NCBI RefSeq assembly: GCF_040729435.1
Contig: NZ_CP160398.1
Location: 620,001 to 684,000 of the forward strand
Direction: 5' to 3'
From: Pseudomonas sp. HOU2
GTDB lineage: Bacteria > Pseudomonadota > Gammaproteobacteria > Pseudomonadales > Pseudomonadaceae
DNA length: 64,000 nucleotides
Shown piece by piece: positions 1-8,890 of the stretch. The notes beneath the pieces are model-generated. The model did no database searches. It was not told the DNA's origin and was given only the letters and a program-made list of their open reading frames with translations. The stretch's first letter is position 1; every line of letters begins with the position of its first letter. The translations under genes were made by a program, and so were the position numbers.

Positions 1-282
1 TTTTTCCCTCAGCGCAGCGTTGGGGCTGTGCAGCAGGTATTCGATAAAGGCCCGTTGGCCCCAGAACACAAACGCCGCCGCCAATGAATGGCTGGCGACG
101 TTCGCCAGCACTTCCACCGCATCGCTGACGTGGCCACCGCTGCCGCCCAGTACCGGGCTGATACCGACCCGCAGCACCCCGGCCTGCGCCAGTTGCGTCA
201 AAACCTGCTGCGGATCGCCGTCGCCCGCATCCAGTGCCTGAGCGTTGTGTTCCAGCCATTGAATCAATGCCGCATTGAGCAT
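1..282 (-). CDS. Acyl-CoA dehydrogenase-like protein (N-terminal part, cut by window edge)
   Basis: Reading the minus strand from an ATG at 282 gives an open frame that runs off the left edge, so only about 94 residues are visible. A GGAG ribosome site lies 8 bases before this ATG; an in-frame ATG at 297 has none, so 282 is preferred. The residues GVLRVGISPVLGGSGG, followed by an AHSLAAAF-like stretch and FVFWGQRAFIEYLL, resemble the N-terminal helical domain of flavin-dependent acyl-CoA dehydrogenases. The catalytic half is outside the window, so substrate and activity cannot be judged. It lies 64 bases downstream of the AhpD-like gene and is probably cotranscribed with it. Confidence 0.6.
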   Translation of the reverse strand, partial: MLNAALIQWLEHNAQALDAGDGDPQQVLTQLAQAGVLRVGISPVLGGSGGHVSDAVEVLANVASHSLAAAFVFWGQRAFIEYLLHSPNAALREK

Positions 283-346
283 TTGGTATTTCTCCATTTA
301 CGCAGCAGCATCAACCATAGACGACGCTGCCGGAACCGCCGACCGA

Positions 347-892
347 TTACGCGCGATACGCTGCCAGCTCAGGGTTGAGCGGCGTGTCGGCAAACACGTT
401 GGCGAAGTTGCACAGGGTCGCCAGGCTGATGCCGAGGATCACTTCCAGGGCATTGCCTTCGGTGTAGCCGGCGGCCTTGAACTGGTTGAAGGTCTGATCG
501 CTGACCTTGCCCCGGGTAGCAATCACCTCGCGGGCAAACGCGGCCAGGGTTTCCAGTTTTTCCACGGGCACAGTGGCTTTCTCACGCAGCGCACTGACCA
601 CTTCCGGCGGCAGTTTGGCCTTATTCAGCGCCACGGCGGTATGACCTGCGACACAGAAATCGCAACCATGGTTGGTCGCGGCAATCAGTTGCACCACTTC
701 GCGCTCGGCCAGGCTGAGTTCGGACTTGCCATTGAGCGCCGATACCGTAACGTAGGTTTCCAGCGCGGCCGGGGCATTGGCCAGCACGGCCAACAGGTTC
801 GGAATGAATCCGGAGTTTTTCTGCGCATTTTCCAGGAACGGTCTGGCGGCTTCGGGAGCGCTTTGCACGGTGTGTAGAGTGACGCGCGACAT
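347..892 (-). CDS. AhpD-like / carboxymuconolactone decarboxylase-family protein
   Basis: 181 residues of the AhpD/CMD fold. The redox motif CDFCVAGH (C-x-x-C with a following His) sits near residues 76-83, as in alkylhydroperoxidase-type members that reduce peroxides through a cysteine pair. The rest is helical, with the usual EREVVQLIAA stretch just before the motif. AGGAG lies 9 bases before the ATG at 892. The gene is divergent from the AraC regulator at 996 (103 bases between them) and leads into the acyl-CoA dehydrogenase-like gene. This suggests a small AraC-controlled unit handling an organic substrate or oxidative by-product. The family is clear; the physiological substrate is not. 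Confidence 0.85.
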   Translation of the reverse strand: MSRVTLHTVQSAPEAARPFLENAQKNSGFIPNLLAVLANAPAALETYVTVSALNGKSELSLAEREVVQLIAATNHGCDFCVAGHTAVALNKAKLPPEVVSALREKATVPVEKLETLAAFAREVIATRGKVSDQTFNQFKAAGYTEGNALEVILGISLATLCNFANVFADTPLNPELAAYRA

Positions 893-995
893 GGAGTGGA
901 CTCCTGCTGTTGAGTGTCCGGCCAGTCTGTTGGTTATAAAAATTTCGATCCATATTCTAAAGTAGCGATTACTTGCTCCTGAGTGTTTCCATTAG

Positions 996-1907
996 ATGAT
1001 TTCGTCCAGCCCCTTGGTTGATTGGTTATTAGAAAGTCTCGAACTTGATGCCAGCCTGTTTCACGTCGGCCGCTATTGCGGTGGCTGGCATGCGAGCACG
1101 CACGGACTTGCGCGCGCCAGTTTTCATCTGATCGTGCAGGGCCGCTGCTGGCTGCACATTGACGGGCAGGAGCAGTCGATAGCGTTGAACGCTGGAGATG
1201 CGGTGTTTCTGCTGCGCGATCTGAACTACCGCCTCTCCAGCGCCGAAGAGCCGGCCCTCGCCCAGACGCTGCCGCGCAGGGCCATGACCGCGCTCGACAG
1301 TCAGGCGCAGGACGGTGTCGGCCTGGTCTGCGGCTTCTTTCATTTCAAGTCGGGATTGTCATCGCTGATCATCGAAGGCTTGCCGGACTGGATCATCCTG
1401 CGCGCGGGCGATCCTTCTTCGAGCGCGGCGCGAGCCTTGTTCGAGTTGATCCTGCAAGAGTGCGAGCGCCTCCCGGCGCCTTCCTCGGCGCTGCTCGAAC
1501 GCTTGAGTCATCTGCTGTTCCTGTACGTGTTGCGCCAACAGATGGCCGACAACCAGAGCCTCGGCGGCCTCGTGGCTTTGGCGCGCAATCCGCAGTTCGC
1601 GCCGTTGCTGGACCAGTTGATCGAACAGCCGCAATTGCCGTGGTCGCTGGAGAGCATGGCGGCGAGTATCGGCCTGTCGCGCTCGGCGTTTTTCAAACGC
1701 TTCAACGAACTGGCCGGGCAATCGCCGGGGCAGGTATTGCTGGCGTTGCGCATTCGGCATGCCTGCCAGTTGTTGCGGGCCAATCACACGGTGGAACAGG
1801 TTTGCGCGGCGGTGGGCTATCAGTCGATAGCTGCGTTTACCCGGGCGTTCGCCAAGTCGGTGGGGGTGCAACCGGGGGCTTATCGCAAGCAGCATGAGGG
1901 GCGCTGA
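996..1907 (+). CDS. AraC-family transcriptional regulator with N-terminal cupin
   Basis: 303 residues. Residues 1-190 look like the AraC-type cupin sensor domain found in regulators of AhpD/oxidoreductase genes (for example FHLIVQGRCWLHIDG and LNAGDAVFLL). The C-terminal 100 residues hold two helix-turn-helix units: SMAASIGLSRSAFFKRFNE, then VEQVCAAVGYQSIAAFTRAF, ending in the family's GVQPGAYR signature. It is transcribed away from the AhpD-like gene at 892 and most likely controls that gene pair. The inducer is unknown. Confidence 0.9.
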   Translation: MISSSPLVDWLLESLELDASLFHVGRYCGGWHASTHGLARASFHLIVQGRCWLHIDGQEQSIALNAGDAVFLLRDLNYRLSSAEEPALAQTLPRRAMTALDSQAQDGVGLVCGFFHFKSGLSSLIIEGLPDWIILRAGDPSSSAARALFELILQECERLPAPSSALLERLSHLLFLYVLRQQMADNQSLGGLVALARNPQFAPLLDQLIEQPQLPWSLESMAASIGLSRSAFFKRFNELAGQSPGQVLLALRIRHACQLLRANHTVEQVCAAVGYQSIAAFTRAFAKSVGVQPGAYRKQHEGR

Positions 1908-1952
1908 GCGACGCGTTAATATGCCGTCGCTGCTGGAAAGCACCGAGAGAAA

Positions 1953-2252
1953 CTGTGGGAGCGAGCTTGCTCGCGAAAGCGTCGGCACAGGCAAAATCTC
2001 CAGCGACTGATACACCGCTATCGCGGGCAAGCCCGCTCCCACAGTGAATGGTGTCGATCAGCGGATCTGTGTACTCCGCAAAAACCTGTGGGAGCTGGCT
2101 TGCCAGCGATGGTGTTGGTGCATCCAGCATCTTTATTGACTGAACCGGCGCTATCGCGGGCAAGCCCGGCTCCCACAGGGGAGATGTGTGGATCACGGGA
2201 TTTGTGCACGCCACGAGACCTGTGGGAGCCGGGCTTGCCCGCGAAGGCGGCG
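1953..2252. repeat. Cluster of five REP palindromes
   Basis: Five copies of the Pseudomonas REP core (GTGGGAGC...GGCTTGCC...GCGA or its complement) occur at about 1953-1980, 2019-2044, 2086-2112, 2151-2179 and 2219-2250. They alternate in orientation (+, -, +, -, +), so neighbours can pair as REPIN-like hairpins. They fill most of the 480-base gap between the AraC gene and the lipoprotein gene. Confidence 0.85.
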
Positions 2253-2322
2253 GTACATTTGGCATCCTGGCTTGGTTCGTTCCTTATTCCACTAATCAAC
2301 CACAAAACCATTTTTTAATCTT

Positions 2323-2351
2323 TTATCGCTATTAACATCGCCTTCTATAAT
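2323..2351 (+). promoter_or_regulatory. Possible sigma-70 promoter for the DUF3574 lipoprotein gene
   Basis: A perfect TATAAT lies at 2346-2351, 36 bases before the start codon, inside an AT-rich stretch. A weak -35-like TTATCG lies at 2323-2328 with 17-base spacing. An AAAAAAGGA ribosome site follows at about 2371-2381. Confidence 0.4.
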
Positions 2352-2387
2352 TGCGCCCTGTACTCAACTCATAAAAAAGGATGCTCC

Positions 2388-2849
2388 ATGCAAAGACGCC
2401 TGTTACTGGCAGCGCTATTCGTCGCTATCGCCGGTTGTGCCAGCCCGCCGCCTGCCGCCGTTCACACCCATGACCCCGCCAGTTCGACCCTGCAAGGCGA
2501 TGCCACGCGTCCGGCGCAGGCGCAGTGGATTCGTACTGAGTTGTACTTTTCGGTAGGCACGGTGGATGGCAAGGAAGGCGCGGTCAGCCCGACGCGCTGG
2601 CGCGAGTTTCTCGACAAGGAAGTGACGTCGCGGTTTCCCGACGGCTTCACCGTGTTCGATGCCTATGGGCAGTGGCGTGATCATGGGGCGAAGGAGCCGG
2701 AGCGGTTGAGCACCAAGGTCATCGTGATCCTCCACGAGAACAATCCGCAGAACGCCACCAACATCGAGGCGATTCGACTGGCGTACAAACGCATTACCGG
2801 AGACCTGTCGGTACTGCGCCTTTCGCAACCGGCCGACGTTTCGTTTTAA
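2388..2849 (+). CDS. DUF3574 lipoprotein
   Basis: 153 residues. The N-terminus is a lipoprotein signal (MQRRLLLAALFVAIAGC) with the lipobox ending at Cys17, so the mature protein should be lipid-anchored in the envelope. The body has the QWIRTELYFSVG start and the KVIVILHENNPQN region seen in DUF3574 proteins, a family without a known function. Its last four bases overlap the end of the convergent permease gene. A TATAAT-like promoter sits just upstream, so it is probably monocistronic. Confidence 0.8.
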   Translation: MQRRLLLAALFVAIAGCASPPPAAVHTHDPASSTLQGDATRPAQAQWIRTELYFSVGTVDGKEGAVSPTRWREFLDKEVTSRFPDGFTVFDAYGQWRDHGAKEPERLSTKVIVILHENNPQNATNIEAIRLAYKRITGDLSVLRLSQPADVSF

Positions 2850-4210
2850 TCGCTGATCTGCCCCAGAGCTTGCCGAGGCGTCGACGCCACGCGGCTCAAT
2901 CCCGCCAACAGCAGCGCGCCCACCAGCAACACGCCAATCCCCAGAAACGCGCCCCAGCCCACTACCGTCACGCTCGAATAGAGCATGTACAGGCACAGGC
3001 CAAAAAACAGCAGCGGCACCAGCGGATACAACGGCACCCGGACCGGCCTCGGCACATCGGGAAAACGCCGCCGCAGAATGATCAGCGCCAGGCTGCTGAA
3101 ACTCAGAAACAACCAGTACACCGGGGTCAGGTACTCGACCATGGTGTTGAATCCGCTCTGGGTAAAACTGCCGAACAACACCAGCAACAACGCCACCGCG
3201 CCCTCGGCCAGCAACGCCTTGCGCGGCACGCCATCGTCCTCGTGCCACTCGCCGAAGCGACGCAACTGCGGCACATCGCGGGCGGCGGCGTAGGTGGTGC
3301 GGGCGCCGACCAGCAAGGTCGAGTTGATGGTGGCGATGGCCGCGATGCCGACCATCAGCAGAATCAGCAGTACACCCGGTGCGCCGAATGCACGGTTCAA
3401 CAATTCCACTGCCGGTGCGTTGCTTGCCGCCAGCCCGGCGAAACCCAGACCGCGCACAAACGCCCAGTTCAGTGCCAGATAGATCGCCATCAGCAGCGTC
3501 AGCGCGCCGAGCATGGCGATAAAAATTCCGCGTCGTCCATCGCGCACTTCCGCCGACAATGTGGCCGCATCACTCCAGCCGCCGAACGCCAGAAACACAA
3601 AAATCATCGCCGCCGAAAACCCGGCCATGCCGGTGTTTTCCGGCGCAACCGAAACGCTCGCTGGTGCTGCTTCAACCCCCTGCCACACCAGCCACACCCC
3701 GGCGCTAGCGATGCTCAGAAAGCCCAGCGCCAACAAGCCGACCAACAAGGTCTGGGTGATGAAACCGATGTGCTTGCCGGTGAGATTGAGCAGCACCAGC
3801 GCGGCGATCACCCCGCCGGCAAACAGCCCCGATCCGTACCGACCGAGCGGCAGCACGGCATTGACGTAATCGGCAAACATGAACGCCGACAAGGCGATCC
3901 ACCCGGTGTGCATCACCGAAAAACGCGACCAGGCGAACAGGAACCCCATGCGTTCGCCATAGGCCGTGCGCAGAAAGTGATAGTCGCCGCCCGGATGTGG
4001 AAATGCCGTGGCCATTTCGGCAAAGCACAACGCCCCGGCCATCGACGCCAGGCCGCCGAGCACCCAGACCCAATAGAAATATTCCGGCCCGACGTTCAGC
4101 GCCACGGTCGGCGCGGTCTTGAGGATGTCGGTGGTGATCACCATGCCCAGCGTGATCAGCAACGCCTGCAACACCGGCAGATGGCGCTTGGGGCCGTTCG
4201 AATGATTCAT
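2846..4210 (-). CDS. APC-superfamily amino acid/polyamine permease
   Basis: 454 residues from the ATG at 4210 (MNHSNGPKRHLPVLQALLIT); a longer frame from 4240 has no better ribosome site. About 12 hydrophobic segments run the length of the protein. The first helix leads into GPEYFYWVWVLGGL, and the next cytosolic loop has AEMATAFPHPGGDYHFLRTAYG, a typical APC-family early region (FPxxGGxY). It should import or exchange an amino acid or amine across the inner membrane. It lies 41 bases downstream of a TonB-dependent receptor gene on the same strand, suggesting a two-step uptake unit. The substrate cannot be read from sequence. Confidence 0.85.
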   Translation of the reverse strand: MNHSNGPKRHLPVLQALLITLGMVITTDILKTAPTVALNVGPEYFYWVWVLGGLASMAGALCFAEMATAFPHPGGDYHFLRTAYGERMGFLFAWSRFSVMHTGWIALSAFMFADYVNAVLPLGRYGSGLFAGGVIAALVLLNLTGKHIGFITQTLLVGLLALGFLSIASAGVWLVWQGVEAAPASVSVAPENTGMAGFSAAMIFVFLAFGGWSDAATLSAEVRDGRRGIFIAMLGALTLLMAIYLALNWAFVRGLGFAGLAASNAPAVELLNRAFGAPGVLLILLMVGIAAIATINSTLLVGARTTYAAARDVPQLRRFGEWHEDDGVPRKALLAEGAVALLLVLFGSFTQSGFNTMVEYLTPVYWLFLSFSSLALIILRRRFPDVPRPVRVPLYPLVPLLFFGLCLYMLYSSVTVVGWGAFLGIGVLLVGALLLAGLSRVASTPRQALGQISD

Positions 4211-4251
4211 GCAGAGTCCCGCAGAAGGTCCGCCATCCATGGCGGCTCGGC

Positions 4252-6639
4252 TCAGAAGCCGTAGGTGGCGCTGGCGTAGTAGTACGCGCCGTTGGTGCCA
4301 ATTGGCGACAGCACGTCATACGGCAGGTTGCCGCCGTAGTTGATCGCCGAGCCGGAGCGTTCCGGGTAATTGTCGGTGAGGTTGTTGCCGCCCAGGGCGA
4401 CGCTGAATTTCGGGGTGAATTTGTAGGTCACCTCGGCGTCCAGTTGCCACACCGCGCCATAGGTCTGCTCCGGTTGCGAGTCACCGAAGTCGAACACTCG
4501 GGTGGTCTCGCCCTGACGAGTCAGACGCCCGAGCAGGCCCCAGTGTTCGCTGGCCCAATTGGCGCTGAACACGAAGCGATCCTTGGGCGCGGCGTCGGTC
4601 AGGGTGTTGGTTTCTTCAACGCCGACCAATGCATCGTTGCCGATGCCCAATGCCGTCAGTTGCGACGGCGTGCCTTTGGTGCTGGTGACTTTGGTGTGGT
4701 TGTAGGTGTACGCGGTGGTCAGGCCCAGTTGCCCTTCGTATAGCGGCTGATGGTAGTTGAGCACCAGTTCGGCACCGTGGGTGCTGGTGTCGGCGGCGTT
4801 GGTGAAGAAGTTGACGTCATGCACCCCGGCCACGCCGAAGTTGTCGTTGATGTATTGCTCCATGGCGTCGCTGCCGATGCGCTGCGACAGGGTGATGCGG
4901 TCCTTGACGTCGATGCGGAACACGTCAAGGGAAGCATCGAAGCGCTCGTTGAGCTGGAACGTCAGGCCGAGGCTGAAGTTTTTCGAAGTCTCCGGATCGA
5001 GCTTCTCGGCGCCCAGCGCACGGGCAATCGGGTCGTTGACCGAGAGCACGCGAATATCGGTGAGCGTGCCGCCTTCGCCGAAGTTACTGGTGGTGTTCTG
5101 GAAACCGCTTTGCGCCAGCGACGGCGCACGGAAGTTGTTCGACACCGCACCGCGCAGCGCCCACTGCTCGGTCAGTTTGTAGCGACCGCTGAGCTTGCCG
5201 GTGAGCTTGCTGCCGGCATCGTCGTAATGTTCCCAGCGAGTGGCGGCGTCGACGAAGAAGCGCTCGGTGAGATCGCCCGACAACTCGGCGTAGGTCGCAA
5301 ACACGTTGCGGTCCAGGTCCGACTCTTCGCTGGGGCGCAGGCCATTGGCGCCGTCAGCGCCGGAGCCGATGTAAGAGGCCTCGTCGCCGGCGTAGGTCAG
5401 GTAGTTTTCGTAACGGTATTCACCGCCCAGCGCCAGCACGAACGAGCGTCCGCCGAGGCGCAGTTCGCGGCTGAAATCGAGGTTGGTGGTGGTCTGGCGC
5501 AGCTCGTAATCGCCAGTGTCGAACTTCGTGGGTGAGTCCGCGCCGAGGCTGACGTTGAGCGTGCGGCGGGTGGAGCCGTCGAAACGGTTGCGGCCATGGG
5601 TGACGCTGCTGTCGAAGTCCCAGTCCTCGCCAATCATGCCTTTGAAACCGGCGGTGGCAGACACATCCTTGTTATCGCCCAGCGACTGCGGCAGGTAGCC
5701 GTTGGGGTAGAACTGCGGCTGCTCGTAGGGGTAGCGATAGAACTCGGCGCCAGTGGTGTGGCGCTGGTTGTAAGTGCCGAAGCTGTAGGCTTTGCCGCCG
5801 GCCAGCGGCAGCTCGCTGTTGAACCACAGGTTGACGTCACGCGCCAGGCCGTCGCCCATCACGTAATTGCGCTGGTCGGGGGTATCGGCAAAGCCATCGA
5901 AACCGGCGCGGTTGGTCGGGTTGCGATTTTTGTACTCGGTGCCGCCACGAATGAACCCGCCCTCTTCGCCCAGGCGCGTGCCGATCTTGGCGGTGGTCAC
6001 GCTGTTCTGGCCGTCGGTGGTGGTTCTGCCGATGGCGTCCTGATGGGTGTGAAACGCGCCATAGCTGGTGGACACTTCGCCGCCCTCAGGGGCGTCGTCG
6101 AGGATGATGTTGATCACCCCGGCAATCGCGTCGGAGCCGTACTGCGCCCCGGCGCCGTCGCGCAGCACTTCGATGCGTTTGATCGCGCTGATGGGGATCG
6201 AGTTGAAGTCCACCGGCGCCGTGCCGCGACCGATTTTCGACGAGTCGTTGACCACCGCTGAAGTGTGACGACGCTTGCCATTGACCAGCACCAGCACCTG
6301 GTCCGGGCTCATGCCGCGCAACTGTGCGGCGCGCACATGGTCAGCACCACCGGAGTTGGACTGCCGCGGCATGCTGAACGATGGCAACAACGTTTGCAGC
6401 GCCTGGCCCAGCTCACCGTCGGCCACGCCGGTGGACTTGAGGTCGGCGGCGGTCAACACGTCCACCGGCACTGGAGAATCGAGCACCGTGCGAGCAGTGC
6501 CACGGGTGCCGGTGACCAGCACGGTACCCAGCCGTGTGTCATCGTCAACGCGGGTGGAAGTGTCTTCGGCTTGCGCAGGAAGTTGCCAGATCGCACCGAC
6601 CACCGCGATGGCCAGTAATGAACGGGAACGCTGATACAT
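4252..6639 (-). CDS. TonB-dependent outer-membrane receptor
   Basis: 795 residues. The signal peptide ends near PAQA (residue 24). The plug domain follows (VLVTGTRGTARTVLDSPVPVDVL, GMSPDQVLVLVNGKRRH, IKRIEVLRDGAGAQYGSDAIAGVINI), then a long beta-barrel ending in aromatic ASATYGF, as needed for barrel insertion. AAAGGAG lies 8 bases before the ATG. No FpvA-type signalling extension is present at the N-terminus, so an anti-sigma partner is not expected. The downstream APC permease probably shares the transcript. The ligand is unknown; pairing with an amino-acid-type permease argues against a simple siderophore receptor, but this is inference. Confidence 0.9.
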   Translation of the reverse strand: MYQRSRSLLAIAVVGAIWQLPAQAEDTSTRVDDDTRLGTVLVTGTRGTARTVLDSPVPVDVLTAADLKSTGVADGELGQALQTLLPSFSMPRQSNSGGADHVRAAQLRGMSPDQVLVLVNGKRRHTSAVVNDSSKIGRGTAPVDFNSIPISAIKRIEVLRDGAGAQYGSDAIAGVINIILDDAPEGGEVSTSYGAFHTHQDAIGRTTTDGQNSVTTAKIGTRLGEEGGFIRGGTEYKNRNPTNRAGFDGFADTPDQRNYVMGDGLARDVNLWFNSELPLAGGKAYSFGTYNQRHTTGAEFYRYPYEQPQFYPNGYLPQSLGDNKDVSATAGFKGMIGEDWDFDSSVTHGRNRFDGSTRRTLNVSLGADSPTKFDTGDYELRQTTTNLDFSRELRLGGRSFVLALGGEYRYENYLTYAGDEASYIGSGADGANGLRPSEESDLDRNVFATYAELSGDLTERFFVDAATRWEHYDDAGSKLTGKLSGRYKLTEQWALRGAVSNNFRAPSLAQSGFQNTTSNFGEGGTLTDIRVLSVNDPIARALGAEKLDPETSKNFSLGLTFQLNERFDASLDVFRIDVKDRITLSQRIGSDAMEQYINDNFGVAGVHDVNFFTNAADTSTHGAELVLNYHQPLYEGQLGLTTAYTYNHTKVTSTKGTPSQLTALGIGNDALVGVEETNTLTDAAPKDRFVFSANWASEHWGLLGRLTRQGETTRVFDFGDSQPEQTYGAVWQLDAEVTYKFTPKFSVALGGNNLTDNYPERSGSAINYGGNLPYDVLSPIGTNGAYYYASATYGF

Positions 6640-6965
6640 GTGACAGCTCCTTTATCGCAGCTAATACCCGGCCGTTGCCGACAATAAAGGGTCGGCAATC
6701 AATGCGCGGCAATGTCTGCTGTAGTTTTAGAAAGCAGGAAGGTGGTGAAGGCTGGTTAAACGTATTGAGTTGGTTAAGCGCAGAATCCCCAAAGTTAGTT
6801 ATTTCCCCTTGAACACCGATGCTAGACGGGCCGAAGGCCTGCCGTAAAAGAACCAATAACACTTAGGTTAGATCAGGCTGATTAAATGTATTTAGTCCAA
6901 CACAAGTGTTGCTGGACAAACAGTTGATGCAACTAACAAACAACGATTACAACTGCAAAAAAGAT
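6640..6965. other. Intergenic region upstream of the TonB receptor with two inverted repeats
   Basis: No convincing gene is present here. A perfect 8-base inverted repeat with an 8-base loop occurs at 6675-6698 (TTGCCGAC...GTCGGCAA), 36 bases before the receptor start. A near-palindrome of 23 bases occurs at 6895-6917 (GTCCAACAC...GTGTTGCTGGAC). Either could be an operator or a 5'-leader hairpin for the receptor gene. Confidence 0.5.
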
Positions 6966-7061
6966 CCCTGTGGGAGCTGGCTTGCCAGCGATAGCGGTGT
7001 GTCATTCAACAGAAACAGTGACTGAATGGACGTCATCGCTGGCAAGCCAGCTCCCACAGGG
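6966..7061. repeat. REPIN-like pair of inverted REP sequences
   Basis: The 27-base arm at 6966-6992 is repeated as its exact reverse complement at 7035-7061, with 42 bases between. The arms carry the CTGTGGGAGCTGGCTTGCC REP core. It lies just beyond the stop codon of the molybdopterin oxidoreductase gene and may protect the 3' end of the operon transcript. Confidence 0.85.
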
Positions 7062-7069
7062 TGATTGTA

Positions 7070-7735
7070 TTAGTCGAATTCCTTTTCCAGCCAGGCATCC
7101 TCGGCAATGTCCAGGGCCTGCGCACTGAAGCGTTGCTCCGCAAACGGATCGGCGTGCAGGTGAAAGCCGTTGCGTTCCCAGAAACCGGGTTGTTCTTCGT
7201 CGACAAACTCCAGGCCGCGCAGCCATTTGGCGCTCTTCCAGAAGTAGCGCCCCGCGACCACCAGTCGCAGCGGCCAGCCGTGCTGGGCGGTCAAAGGGAC
7301 GCCGGCGTAATGGGTGGCCAGCAGGCTGTCCGGGTGCAGCAGGTCGTCGAGTGACAGGTTGGTCTGGTAGTCGTGATCGGCGTGGGCCATGACGAAACGC
7401 GAAGCGGGCTGAATGTCGAAGACGCTCAGCAGATCCTGCAGATGCACCCCGCTCCACTGCGTGTCGAACTTCGACCAGCGTGTCACGCAATGAATGTCAC
7501 ATTGCAACTCGCGCTGCGGCAACCTTTGCAGGTCGGCAAAACTCAACTCGACGGCACGCCCGACCTTGCCGAACAGGCGCAGTGACCAGGTTGCCAACTC
7601 ATACTCCGGCACCGTGCCTTCGTGGAGAATCGGGAACCGCTCGGTCAACACCTGCCCCGGCGGCAAACGTTGACCGAGCGCCGGATCAGCCTTAGGTGCG
7701 CGGCTGTTGCGCAAACGCATGGCTTTGTTGTGCAT
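7070..7735 (-). CDS. Sulfite-oxidase-like molybdopterin oxidoreductase (YuiH type)
   Basis: 221 residues from the ATG at 7735, which has GGGAG 5 bases upstream; a TTG 12 bases earlier is less likely. The protein is one oxidoreductase molybdopterin-binding domain. Key pieces are QCDIHCVTRWSKFDTQWSGV, whose second Cys (CVTRW) is the expected molybdenum ligand, plus HYAGVPLTAQHGWPLRLVV and FWKSAKWLRGLEF. There is no Tat or Sec signal, unlike MsrP/YedY, so it should be cytoplasmic like Bacillus YuiH-type proteins. It is the last gene of an eight-gene operon with two ABC importers and a dioxygenase. A role in oxidising or reducing a sulfur compound from that pathway is plausible but unproven. Confidence 0.8.
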   Translation of the reverse strand: MHNKAMRLRNSRAPKADPALGQRLPPGQVLTERFPILHEGTVPEYELATWSLRLFGKVGRAVELSFADLQRLPQRELQCDIHCVTRWSKFDTQWSGVHLQDLLSVFDIQPASRFVMAHADHDYQTNLSLDDLLHPDSLLATHYAGVPLTAQHGWPLRLVVAGRYFWKSAKWLRGLEFVDEEQPGFWERNGFHLHADPFAEQRFSAQALDIAEDAWLEKEFD

Positions 7736-7803
7736 GTTCACTCCCAAGCGCGTCAGGATGCCTGCCGCGCATACAGCGCATCACCCGGTGAGAACCGCTG
7801 CAT

Positions 7804-8859
7804 TCAATTCGCCACAGGAATCCACTCAGCCCGCGCCACATTGGCGGTATCGCCGAACGCCGGCAGCTTCTGCGCCAGGTCACGGACGTTTTTCACGTCC
7901 AGATCGAGCAACTGCTGACGGGTGATCAAGGTCGGTGGCACCAGCACCTGATGTCCCGGATTTTCGCCGGCAATCAACATCGCCAGACTGCGCACGCTGA
8001 TCGCCCCCGCCACTTGCGGATTGACCGCTGCGGTCGCCGCCCAGGCGCTGTCCGGTTCTTTCATGATCTGGATGTCGGCGGTGGAAATATCGGCGCTGTA
8101 GATCTTCACCTTGCGCCCCAGCCCGGCCTCGTCGACAGCGATTTTCGCGCCTTTGGCGAACTCGTCGAACGGCGCGAAGATCACGCTGATATCCGGATTG
8201 GCCCGCAGCACCGCGCTGGCCTGATCGGCCACCGAGTTGGCAATCGGCGGGTTGAGCGTGCCGAAGCGCGCCTTTTCGATGATGCCCGGATTGGCCTGTT
8301 TCACCTGACTCCAGATCTCGTCGCGGCGCTCCATCGGCGTGAAGCCGCTGATGTACACGTAACCGGCATCGAACCGCGTGCCGTTGTCCTTCACCGCCTG
8401 ATCCAGCGCCAGTCGCGCCAGTGCATGGTGATCCTGTTCGACCTGAGTCACTTGCGGACTGTTCAGATCAACGTCGAACGCCACCACCTTGATGCCTTTG
8501 GCGATCGCCCGGTCAATCGGTCCCTTGAGGGTTTCCGCCAGGCCCAGTTGCACGATGATCCCGTCGACCCCGAGGTCGATCGCCTGATCGATCATCTCGC
8601 CCTGACTCGCCGCCTGCTGCCGCGCATCGAACACCCGCAGATTGGCCCCCAGCGCCTCGGTCTGTTTCTCCACGCCGCGCAGGTACGCCTCGGGAAAGTC
8701 CCCGGAAAACAGATAACCGACCAGCGCGATCTGCACCTGACCTTTATCGAACGGCGCCGGAGCACCCGGCAATGCCTTGGCCTGAGCGCTCAAAGCCAAC
8801 GCCGAGAGCACCGCGCCGGCGAGGCAATGGCGTGCGAACTGCTTGATTGAACCGTGCAT
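7804..8859 (-). CDS. Periplasmic sugar-binding protein of a ribose-type ABC importer
   Basis: 351 residues from the ATG at 8859 (AAGGAAG about 6 bases upstream). The signal peptide ends near ALSAQA. The mature protein has the LacI/RbsB-like type I fold: QIALVGYLFSGDFPEAYLRGVEKQTEALG, DQAIDLGVDGIIVQ, GIKVVAFDVD and ANPDISVIFAPFDEFAKGA. It would deliver a sugar-like ligand to the permease and ATPase encoded directly upstream. The gap to the permease gene is 31 bases. The ligand is not predictable, and the operon context leaves open a sugar carrying a sulfur or amino group. Confidence 0.85.
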   Translation of the reverse strand: MHGSIKQFARHCLAGAVLSALALSAQAKALPGAPAPFDKGQVQIALVGYLFSGDFPEAYLRGVEKQTEALGANLRVFDARQQAASQGEMIDQAIDLGVDGIIVQLGLAETLKGPIDRAIAKGIKVVAFDVDLNSPQVTQVEQDHHALARLALDQAVKDNGTRFDAGYVYISGFTPMERRDEIWSQVKQANPGIIEKARFGTLNPPIANSVADQASAVLRANPDISVIFAPFDEFAKGAKIAVDEAGLGRKVKIYSADISTADIQIMKEPDSAWAATAAVNPQVAGAISVRSLAMLIAGENPGHQVLVPPTLITRQQLLDLDVKNVRDLAQKLPAFGDTANVARAEWIPVAN

Positions 8860-8890
8860 ACATCTTCCTTGCAGCGACAAATGAACCGGC

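Noticed and set aside
1953..2252. Evenly spaced repeats that could suggest a CRISPR array
   Set aside because: The units alternate in orientation, vary in sequence and match REP cores; there is no constant spacer length and no cas gene.
2870..4264. Plus-strand open frame of 464 codons antisense to the APC permease
   Set aside because: Gln/His/Arg-rich, no motif, and it mirrors a clear membrane protein on the other strand.
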